From assembly GCA_030641695.1 (NCBI GenBank), contig DAOWGY010000094.1, positions 1 to 5,601 of the forward strand: a DNA stretch of 5,601 nt, in the 5' to 3' direction. The notes beneath the pieces were generated by a model. It made no database searches. It saw nothing but the letters and a program-made list of their open reading frames with translations, and was not told where the DNA came from. Source of the stretch: Gammaproteobacteria bacterium. GTDB taxonomy: Bacteria > Pseudomonadota > Gammaproteobacteria > Steroidobacterales > Woeseiaceae. The first letter of the stretch is position 1. Every line of letters begins with the position of its first letter. Positions 1-5,601 of this stretch are shown in pieces. Both the position numbers and the translations under genes were made by a program.

Positions 1-2
1 AC

Positions 3-965
3 CCGGCCGGCGGCGGCAAACGCAATGCCTACGGCAACGCGTTCGCGCAAACCGGGATGCCTTCGAAACGTGTCGGTGATACTGGCTTATGGACCGGCGA
101 AATCGGCAAGTGGTTCGCCATCGGTGGCAATCTCCGCGCTGATTATCGTTACGTCGACACGCCGAACCAGCCGGAGGTGTCCGAGTTCGACGTCAGCCGT
201 GGCACGATTTATCTCGAAGCCAATCTGATCCCGGGTCGCGTATCGCTGTACGTGGATCAACAATTCGCACCCGGGGGCAGTCTCAATCGTGAGGCTTATC
301 TGAAACTGCGCAGTGAGTCAGGCAAGTGGCACCTGGCGGCCGGACAGTTTTTCCTGCCGTATGGTTTGCGGCTGCAGGATGACTCCGCCTTCATTCGTCA
401 GATTACGGGCGTCAACTTCAACAACTCCGACCGTGGATTGCAGGCTGGCTATGAAAGCGGCCCGTGGTCCACGCTGCTGTCGCTGACCAACGGCAATGGT
501 GGCGCGTCCGAGAACGATACCGGCAAGCAGGTAAGCTTTATCGCCAATTACGTCGTATCGCGCTGGCGTGCCGGGGTGAGCTTCAATTTCAACGACTCCG
601 ATGCCGGGGATCGGCAAATGCAGAACCTGTTCTTCGGTCTGAAGACAGGTCCGATCGCCTGGCTGGCGGAAATCGACTGGATCAATGATGATCTGCCGGC
701 CGGCGCTGACAGAGATTCGCTGGCGGGACTGGTCGAGGCAAACTGGTTGGTCGGCAAAGGCCATAACCTCAAGTTGTCCTACGACTATCACGACCCGGAT
801 GACGGTATCAGCGAGGATCACCAGGCGCGTTACAGCGTCATCTGGGAACACACGCCAATGCAGTTTCTGCAAGGCCGTGTCGGGATACGCATTTACGACG
901 GCATTCCACAAGTCGACGCGCAGAATCGTGATGAAATATTCATAGAGCTGCACGGCTTTTTCTGA
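3..965 (+). CDS. Outer-membrane beta-barrel (porin-like) protein, 3' part, 5' end outside window
   Basis: The frame is open from the first bases of the window to the TGA at 963-965, giving 320 residues without a start. The Met at position 57 is inside the open frame and has no ribosome site, so it is probably not the true start. The protein shows many short alternating polar/hydrophobic strands rich in Tyr, Trp and Phe (for example the stretches around 240-350 and 745-800), separated by Asp/Asn/Gly-rich turns, which is the look of an outer-membrane beta-barrel. It ends in ELHGFF: a terminal Phe preceded by alternating hydrophobic residues, the usual signal for barrel insertion by the BAM complex. 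A GQFFLPYGLRLQDD segment (about 343-381) recalls the 'GQFxxPFG' motif of phosphate-selective porin O/P-like proteins, but membership is not certain. The signal peptide would be upstream and cannot be seen. Substrate unknown. No clear terminator follows it. Confidence 0.8.
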   Translation, partial: PAGGGKRNAYGNAFAQTGMPSKRVGDTGLWTGEIGKWFAIGGNLRADYRYVDTPNQPEVSEFDVSRGTIYLEANLIPGRVSLYVDQQFAPGGSLNREAYLKLRSESGKWHLAAGQFFLPYGLRLQDDSAFIRQITGVNFNNSDRGLQAGYESGPWSTLLSLTNGNGGASENDTGKQVSFIANYVVSRWRAGVSFNFNDSDAGDRQMQNLFFGLKTGPIAWLAEIDWINDDLPAGADRDSLAGLVEANWLVGKGHNLKLSYDYHDPDDGISEDHQARYSVIWEHTPMQFLQGRVGIRIYDGIPQVDAQNRDEIFIELHGFF

Positions 966-1188
966 ATCACTCTATGATCGCAGGCCCCGATCAGCGCTCG
1001 CCGACATCAAGGCGTTGACGCGCGGTATTTGAACTCACTGTCCCAATCGCGTTTCAATTAGTAGAGCGATCGTACTAATAGCGTGGCTGTTCAGTCTCCG
1101 CCGGCAAAAGCGTGCGCCGTGTCATGTCGATTATTTGTCCACAGCGGCAAAATGTTTGGCTTAGGGATCACACTCTACCTGAGCGAAC
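966..1188. other. Intergenic region between barrel gene and cyclase gene
   Basis: This 223-base gap has no convincing ORF of its own; the frame open from 1083 is an out-of-frame shadow running into the cyclase gene. It is visibly more AT-rich than its flanks around 1051-1080 and again around 1130-1165. It carries the perfect inverted repeat at 1057-1079 and a weak 6-bp hairpin just after the upstream stop codon. A promoter for the cyclase gene is expected here, but no good pair of -35 and -10 hexamers is visible. The best pair, TTCAAT (1053-1058) and TAATAG (1076-1081) with a 17-base spacer, is a poor match at -10 and overlaps the inverted repeat. Confidence 0.6.
1057..1079. promoter_or_regulatory. 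Perfect 7-bp inverted repeat, candidate operator
   Basis: ATTAGTA (1057-1063) and TACTAAT (1073-1079) are exact reverse complements separated by nine bases, which contain the small palindrome CGATCG (1067-1072). The arms are AT-rich in a GC-rich neighbourhood. The two half-sites are centred 16 bases apart, one and a half helical turns. There is no T-run after the repeat and the arms are AT-rich, so it is not a typical intrinsic terminator. A dimeric regulator binding site for the cyclase gene, whose start is 110 bases downstream, is the simplest reading. The regulator family cannot be named from the repeat alone. Confidence 0.4.
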
Positions 1189-2391
1189 ATGACTTCTCCG
1201 GTTTTCTACATACTCGTCGCGCTCGCGCTGACCAGCGCCATGATCTCGGTGGTTTTTTTCATGGCGTGGAAAATGCTTGGCGAAAAACCCTATGCATTGA
1301 GTTGGGCGGTCGCCTTTCTTGCGGCAACCATTCAGTGGTCGTTCAACCTGGCAAATGCGTGGTTTCCGAATTGGGAGACGTACTGGATTACCGTCAATGC
1401 TTTCGCACTCGTCGTTATCACGCTCGGACTGCGAGGACATTGTCAACGTACCAGATGCAAACGACTGCCGAAGAACCTCTGGCCCTACGCCGGTATGGTT
1501 TACATCGCTGTTGTCTGGACAACGATTGTCGATCCTCATATCGGAATAGGCACGGCACTCATCCCCGGTGTGGCGTCCCTGACACTTTTCGCATCGGCGA
1601 CGACGATCATTGCGCATCGCGAGCTTCCGCGCCCGGCCGAATGGGCGGCCGCCGTATCGCTGATCGCGTTCGGCCTGACACAGCTGGCTGCTGCAGGCGT
1701 CGCGTTGATGCAGGGGGCTGATGGCAACGAAACCTGGCGCAGTCTTTACCTGCACTTCAATTTCCTGACGCTGCCGGCCGGCTACACGGGCACGGCAATG
1801 TTCATCATTTTCATGCTTGCATCAGATCTGTCCGAAGAGATGAAGGAGATTGCGGTCCGCGATCAGCTGACAGGATTGCTCAACCGGCGCGGCTTCAGCG
1901 AACAGGGTGCGCAGGCCTTTGCGACGGCCTGCCGTTCGGATAGACCGCTGTCCGTGATCATTACCGACATCGACCGTTTCAAGTTTATAAATGACGAGCA
2001 CGGTCACGCCGCTGGCGACAGCGCGCTGTGCCATTTCGCCCGCGTTCTGTCCGCGGGCCGGCGAACCGAGGACATACTCGCGCGCGTGGGGGGCGAGGAA
2101 TTTGCTCTCGTGCTTCCCGGAACCACACTCGAGGCGGCGACGAAAATCGCCGATGATCTATGCAGTCTGATTGACGCCTCGCCGATTCGTGTCGACGGCA
2201 ATTCGCTGCCGATGACAGCGAGTTTCGGTGTGGCGACAATCTCCGGCAAGGACGCAAACCTAAGCGACATCATCGTGCGCGCCGACCGCGCCCTGTATCG
2301 TTCGAAGCGAGCGGGCCGCAATCGCGTTGATCTCGAGTCGTCGCAAGTACTACGCGCACTGGATGGCTCGCTGCAGCCGATCTCCCTCTGA
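1189..2391 (+). CDS. Membrane-bound diguanylate cyclase (GGDEF domain)
   Basis: Predicted to make cyclic di-GMP from two GTP at the inner membrane. The 400-residue protein has about seven hydrophobic segments (near 5-27, 36-58, 66-83, 97-114, 122-142, 152-174, 193-211), then a GGDEF domain at about 219-385. The domain opens with DQLTGLLNRRGF (225-236). By the known pattern of PleD, the metal residues are D260 and E303, and N268 and D277 contact guanine. The signature is GGEEF (301-305), a catalytically competent form. RTED (292-295) stands five residues before it, exactly where the RxxD product-inhibition site lies, so feedback by c-di-GMP is expected. There is no EAL, HD-GYP, PAS or receiver domain. 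The N-terminal helices resemble no sensor I can name; they are presumably the input. A stop at 1180-1182 in the same frame makes ATG 1189 the first possible ATG. The ribosome site is weak (GAG at 1181-1183). Confidence 0.93.
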   Translation: MTSPVFYILVALALTSAMISVVFFMAWKMLGEKPYALSWAVAFLAATIQWSFNLANAWFPNWETYWITVNAFALVVITLGLRGHCQRTRCKRLPKNLWPYAGMVYIAVVWTTIVDPHIGIGTALIPGVASLTLFASATTIIAHRELPRPAEWAAAVSLIAFGLTQLAAAGVALMQGADGNETWRSLYLHFNFLTLPAGYTGTAMFIIFMLASDLSEEMKEIAVRDQLTGLLNRRGFSEQGAQAFATACRSDRPLSVIITDIDRFKFINDEHGHAAGDSALCHFARVLSAGRRTEDILARVGGEEFALVLPGTTLEAATKIADDLCSLIDASPIRVDGNSLPMTASFGVATISGKDANLSDIIVRADRALYRSKRAGRNRVDLESSQVLRALDGSLQPISL

Positions 2392-2466
2392 CCCCGCGTC
2401 AAATCTTCGTCGGACCAGCGCCGGCAACCGAGTTGTGCGACTATAGCTGCCACGCTTTCGCGCGAA
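2392..2466. other. Short gap before the VOC-oxidase-aminotransferase unit
   Basis: These 75 bases separate the cyclase stop codon from the VOC start. There is no hairpin plus T-run, so no terminator for the cyclase gene is visible. A TATAGC hexamer at 2442-2447 matches the -10 consensus at four of six positions and would start a very short leader, but no -35 partner lies 16-18 bases upstream. The three-gene unit may therefore have its own weak or activator-dependent promoter, or be read through from the cyclase gene. Confidence 0.4.
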
Positions 2467-3354
2467 ATGACTCAAATGCATCCGCACAATGGTATTGAGC
2501 TGGTCGACCATCCCGTCATCGCAGCGCGAGACCTCGATGCCGCGCGCGTAATATTCGAACGACTCGGGTTTACGGTTCCGCCACGTGGCAGCCACGTGGA
2601 GTGGGGTACCGGCAACCTGTGCATCATGTTTCCCGAGGACTATGTCGAAATCCGCGGCATTATCGATGCGAGCCGTTTCACCATGCATCTCGATGAGCAT
2701 CTGAATGCCTTTGGCGAAGGCCTGATGGGTGTCGCCTTCGGCACGCCCGACATCGAAAGGAGTCACGCGGCGATGCTCGCAGAGGGAATCGATGCGGGGG
2801 ACATGCGCAAGCTAACACGCAACTTCGAACACCCCGAGGGCTGGACACAGCCGTCATTCAAATTGTGTGCGCCCGCCGCTGACGACATCGAAGGATTGAT
2901 GCACGTGGTGGTGATCCAACACCTCACGCCCGCACTGTTACGACGGCCGGAGTTTCTGTCACATGCGAATACTGCCATCGGTGTCAATGCCCTGAGCGGT
3001 ACGGTTTACGACAAGCGCCGTGTTGCCACAAAGTTACGCCGCTTGCTGGGTGAGGACGCCGTGACAGAGGATGTTGACGGTGTTCGCGCCGTGTTGGCGA
3101 GCGGGCAGCGCCTCGAACTGTTGTTGCCGGCAGAGTACGAACGCAAGTACGGTGCCATTGCCGCATCGTCCGAGCCCGAATCGCCGCGGCTTGGCGTCAT
3201 GACCTTGCGCGTCGCCGATATTGCCGCCGTGCAGGAGACGCTGGGAGCTCGCAACGTCCCGTTCACCGAAGAAGCACCCGGTCTCGTTCGCGTTTCTGCA
3301 GATCACGCTTGTGGCGCAACGCTGTTGTTCACGGAATCGTCTCCCTCCCGATAA
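2467..3354 (+). CDS. VOC-superfamily (glyoxalase-like) protein with four beta-alpha-beta modules
   Basis: A 295-residue soluble protein of the vicinal oxygen chelate superfamily, most like the Glyoxalase_3-type proteins. The start of the domain is typical: LVDHPVIAARDLDAARVIFERLGF-like strand plus helix with H15 as a likely metal ligand, then HVEWGTGN (43-50) and YVEIRG with E61, where VOC proteins carry an acidic ligand. Four beta-alpha-beta-beta-beta modules can be traced at about 11-66, 85-150, 166-222 and 241-290. The linker QHLTPALLRRPEFLSHAN (151-168) resembles a conserved segment of this group. I cannot assign a full metal triad, and the reaction (isomerase, lyase, dioxygenase or thiol transfer) is unknown. 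No signal peptide is seen, so it should be cytoplasmic. The start is ATG 2467; ATG 2476 is an alternative three codons later, and neither has a clear Shine-Dalgarno site. It is first in a likely operon with the oxidase and aminotransferase genes. Confidence 0.82.
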   Translation: MTQMHPHNGIELVDHPVIAARDLDAARVIFERLGFTVPPRGSHVEWGTGNLCIMFPEDYVEIRGIIDASRFTMHLDEHLNAFGEGLMGVAFGTPDIERSHAAMLAEGIDAGDMRKLTRNFEHPEGWTQPSFKLCAPAADDIEGLMHVVVIQHLTPALLRRPEFLSHANTAIGVNALSGTVYDKRRVATKLRRLLGEDAVTEDVDGVRAVLASGQRLELLLPAEYERKYGAIAASSEPESPRLGVMTLRVADIAAVQETLGARNVPFTEEAPGLVRVSADHACGATLLFTESSPSR

Positions 3355-3368
3355 CTCGACGTTGTCCA

Positions 3369-4691
3369 ATGGAATCGCCCAACGCGTCTGATCGTGTGTC
3401 CATGCCACCCCGCACTTTGTGGGCAGTGATAACACCTCGCAGCAACGCGCTCGAATCGCTGCACGGTGAGCGCCGTTGTGACGTCGCGATCATCGGTGGT
3501 GGATTCATGGGGCTTTCAGCGGCGCTTGATCTTGCCGAGGCCTCTGTCGACGTCGTGCTCGTCGAGGCCGCCGAGATCGGATGGGGAGCATCGGGGCGCA
3601 ATAACGGTCTCGTGGTGCCGGGCCTGAAGCGCGATCCACACGAAGTCCAACGGCTACTTGGCGACGAGCGTGCCGACAGGTTGCTGCGATTATCGGGGGA
3701 CGCGCCACAGCGACTATTCGATCTGATCGATCGCCTCGGAATTGACTGCGATTTGAACAGGCGAGGCTGGATCCAGGCCGCACATGCGCGCTCCGCTTTG
3801 CCCTTGATAGATAAACGGTTGCGTGCGTGGCAGGCATTGGGCGCCGACGTCGCGCTGATTCCCGAGGACGACGTTCCGGGCAGGCTGGGCACCGACTATT
3901 ACTTTGGTGCCTGGTACGATCCGCGCGGTGGCTCATTGAATCCGCTCGCTTACGCCCGCGGCCTGGCCGAGGCCGCCCGGGATGCGGGCGCCGATATCCA
4001 CGAGCGTTCGCCCGCGTTGAACATCGACAGGGATGCCTTGAAATGGCGCGTGACGACTTCCTCAGGTGTACTGATCGCCGACGCCGTGCTGTGTTGCACG
4101 AATGCGTACAACCACGCTATTCCTGAAATGCGCGGCGCGGTGATTCCGCTGCGTACGGCACAGGTCGCGTCTGCGCCGCTGGCCGAAGCGCACGCGCGCA
4201 CGATACTGCCGCGCGGCGAGTCGGCCTCCGACACGCAACGTCTGCTGACGTCGTTCCGGCTAACGGCCGACAATCGGCTCATCATGGGCGGCGCAAGCGC
4301 AACGGCCGGGGACGGAAACGCGCGATTGTTAAAGCACCTGCATCGCGCAGCGCAGCGTCGTTTTCCGGATCTCGATAGCCTATCGTGGCAATACGGCTGG
4401 AGCGGCTATCTTGCGTTGACGCAGGACCACTTGCCGCGGATATTCAATGTCGCCGATGGCTTCCATGCCGGCATCGGCTGTAACGGTCGCGGCATAGCGA
4501 TGGCGACAGTGGTTGGTGTGGAACTGGCGCGGATCGTCAGGGGGGTGCAAGATTGCGATGTGCCGGTGCACAAGGTCAGAAGAGTATTCGGGTTTTCGTT
4601 GCGGCATCCTGGTGTTGCAGCCACCGTTTTCTTCAAGCGAACGCTGGATTCCATGGAGCGACGATTGAGTCGCCGGCCCGGAACGACATGA
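3369..4691 (+). CDS. FAD-dependent oxidoreductase, DAO family (PuuB-like amine/amino-acid oxidase)
   Basis: Predicted flavin enzyme oxidising the C-N bond of an amine or amino acid. With this start it has 440 residues, normal for the family. The dinucleotide-binding fold is clear: GGGFMG (43-48) in DVAIIGGGFMGLSAA, then the acidic end of strand two at E66 (LVEAAE), then GWGASGRNNG (71-80), a loop typical of the PuuB-like branch. DPRGGSLNPLAYARGLAEAA (184-203) is a family segment of the substrate domain. The C-terminal FAD motifs are GWSGYLALTQDHLPRI (343-358) and GCNGRGIAMA (370-379). At the place aligned by eye with the flavin-linked Cys of monomeric sarcosine oxidase there is Gly346, so FAD is probably non-covalent. 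A basic tail follows. Substrate unknown; gamma-glutamylputrescine-type amines are one possibility. An upstream ATG at 3309 would overlap the VOC gene by 46 bases; ATG 3369, 14 bases after the VOC stop, is preferred, with ATG 3402 also possible. No start has a clear ribosome site. Confidence 0.9.
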   Translation: MESPNASDRVSMPPRTLWAVITPRSNALESLHGERRCDVAIIGGGFMGLSAALDLAEASVDVVLVEAAEIGWGASGRNNGLVVPGLKRDPHEVQRLLGDERADRLLRLSGDAPQRLFDLIDRLGIDCDLNRRGWIQAAHARSALPLIDKRLRAWQALGADVALIPEDDVPGRLGTDYYFGAWYDPRGGSLNPLAYARGLAEAARDAGADIHERSPALNIDRDALKWRVTTSSGVLIADAVLCCTNAYNHAIPEMRGAVIPLRTAQVASAPLAEAHARTILPRGESASDTQRLLTSFRLTADNRLIMGGASATAGDGNARLLKHLHRAAQRRFPDLDSLSWQYGWSGYLALTQDHLPRIFNVADGFHAGIGCNGRGIAMATVVGVELARIVRGVQDCDVPVHKVRRVFGFSLRHPGVAATVFFKRTLDSMERRLSRRPGTT

Positions 4692-5601
4692 GCAGCGTTT
4701 TCTATCGCAATCCACAGCAGGACTATCCGCGCGGCCTGCGCGGCGATGGCGTGTACCTCTATGACACGGATGGCCGCCAGTACCTCGACGGCAGCGGCGG
4801 CGCGGCCGTCAGTTGTCTCGGTCACTGGCATCCGTACGTTGTTGCCGCGATAAAACGGCAGGTCGAGGAACTTGCCTATGCGCACACCGCATTCTTCACC
4901 AACGATCCACAGGAGCGGCTCGCAAAACATCTTGCGGCGCGTTTTGGCGAGGATGATGCACGCGTCTACTTCCTGTCCGGTGGCTCCGAGGCAAACGAAA
5001 CTGCCATAAAGCTCGTGCGACAGTACTGGCTCGCGAAAGGCCGTGATGACAAATACATGGTCGTAAGCCGTCATCAGAGCTACCACGGCAACACGCTGGG
5101 CGCGCTGTCGTTGTCGGGCAGTCCGGCACGTCGCGCAATCTTCGCGCCGATACTGCATCACTGGCCGATGATCGCGCCCTGTTACTCGTACCGCCATCAA
5201 CTGGAGAACGAGTCCGACGACGACTACGGCACGCGAGCCGCAAATGCGCTCGAAGAGGCAATACTGGAACACGGTGCGGACAACATCGGCGCATTCATCG
5301 CGGAGACGGTCGTTGGCGCGACTCTGGGCGCCGTGGCGTCGACCGGCGACTATCTGAAGAAGATTCGGGAAATCTGCGACCGGCACGAAGTTCTTTTGAT
5401 CCTCGACGAAATCATGGCGGGCTGCGGCCGGTCGGGAACGTACTTTGCGTTCGAACAGGACGATATTCGGCCGGATATCGTGACGCTCGCGAAGGGTCTT
5501 GGCGGCGGCTACCAGGCAATCGGTGCGACGATCGTGCGCGGCTTCGTCCATGACACCATCGTGGAGGAGTTCGGCGCGTTCGCTCACGGCCACACCTATA
5601 T
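4688..5601 (+). CDS. Class III PLP-dependent aminotransferase, 3' end outside window
   Basis: The first 304 residues of a fold-type I, class III aminotransferase (often 420-460 long), still open at the window end. Visible family marks are the GVYLYDTDGRQYLD start (21-34), SGGSEAN (97-103, PLP phosphate loop), SYHGNTLGALSLSG (131-144, Y132 stacking on the cofactor), E206 in AETVVG, LILDEIMAGCGRSG (237-250) with D240 pairing to the PLP ring nitrogen, LAKGLGGGY (267-275) with the Schiff-base lysine K269, and HGHTY (300-304), whose Thr usually touches the partner subunit's PLP phosphate. The catalytic set is complete as far as seen. The group includes omega-amino-acid, GABA, beta-alanine and taurine aminotransferases, and the amino donor cannot be told here. 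The start ATG shares ATGA with the oxidase stop codon, so translation is probably coupled and the two products likely serve one pathway. Confidence 0.92.
   Translation, partial: MSSVFYRNPQQDYPRGLRGDGVYLYDTDGRQYLDGSGGAAVSCLGHWHPYVVAAIKRQVEELAYAHTAFFTNDPQERLAKHLAARFGEDDARVYFLSGGSEANETAIKLVRQYWLAKGRDDKYMVVSRHQSYHGNTLGALSLSGSPARRAIFAPILHHWPMIAPCYSYRHQLENESDDDYGTRAANALEEAILEHGADNIGAFIAETVVGATLGAVASTGDYLKKIREICDRHEVLLILDEIMAGCGRSGTYFAFEQDDIRPDIVTLAKGLGGGYQAIGATIVRGFVHDTIVEEFGAFAHGHTY

Noticed and set aside
318..953. A 211-codon open frame on the - strand opposite the barrel gene
   Set aside because: Antisense shadow; the + strand frame has the barrel pattern and the C-terminal Phe signal.
975..993. 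TGATCG/CGATCA hairpin just after the barrel gene stop codon
   Set aside because: Only six base pairs with a seven-base loop and no following T-run, so it does not support an intrinsic terminator.
1015..1020. TTGACG resembling a -35 hexamer
   Set aside because: No -10-like hexamer lies 16-18 bases downstream.
1168..1755. A 195-codon - strand frame and a 212-codon + strand frame (1083-1721) over the cyclase start
   Set aside because: Both are Arg/Cys/His-rich with no domain, and both overlap the membrane helices of the cyclase in other frames.
2442..2447. TATAGC as a -10 element for the VOC gene
   Set aside because: Four of six consensus bases, but no -35 partner and no extended -10; not enough to call a promoter.
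4406..5593. A 395-codon open frame on the - strand
   Set aside because: It lies opposite the oxidase and aminotransferase genes, crosses their junction, and its translation shows no domain. Both + strand genes have full family motifs, so this is a shadow of GC-biased codons.

Overview
The window looks like chromosomal DNA of a Gram-negative bacterium. It has GC-rich, strongly GC-biased codons, an outer-membrane beta-barrel with a C-terminal Phe signal, a membrane-bound diguanylate cyclase and a PuuB-like amine oxidase family gene. A proteobacterium, perhaps a gammaproteobacterium, is the best guess, but no taxonomic marker is present. All five genes are on the + strand and tightly packed. No tRNA, rRNA, insertion sequence, CRISPR array or phage gene was seen.

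Layout: (1) positions 3-965 hold the 3' part of an outer-membrane beta-barrel protein whose start lies before the window. (2) Positions 966-1188 are a non-coding gap with a perfect AT-rich inverted repeat (1057-1079), the best candidate regulatory site here. (3) Positions 1189-2391 encode a diguanylate cyclase with about seven N-terminal membrane helices and a GGDEF domain whose active and inhibitory sites are both intact. (4) After a 75-base gap comes a compact three-gene unit: a four-module VOC (glyoxalase-like) protein (2467-3354), a FAD-dependent amine/amino-acid oxidase of the DAO family (3369-4691), and a class III PLP aminotransferase (4688 to beyond the window end). The spacings are 14 bases and then an ATGA overlap, so this looks like one transcript.

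How they may work together: a flavin amine oxidase and a class III aminotransferase next to each other suggest breakdown of an amine or amino acid, in the manner of PuuB/PuuE in putrescine use. The VOC protein is an unusual third partner and its reaction cannot be read from sequence. The outer-membrane protein and the cyclase may be unrelated neighbours; any link to the catabolic unit is speculation. Nothing here proves a new system. The VOC-oxidase-aminotransferase unit and the inverted repeat are the points most worth checking.
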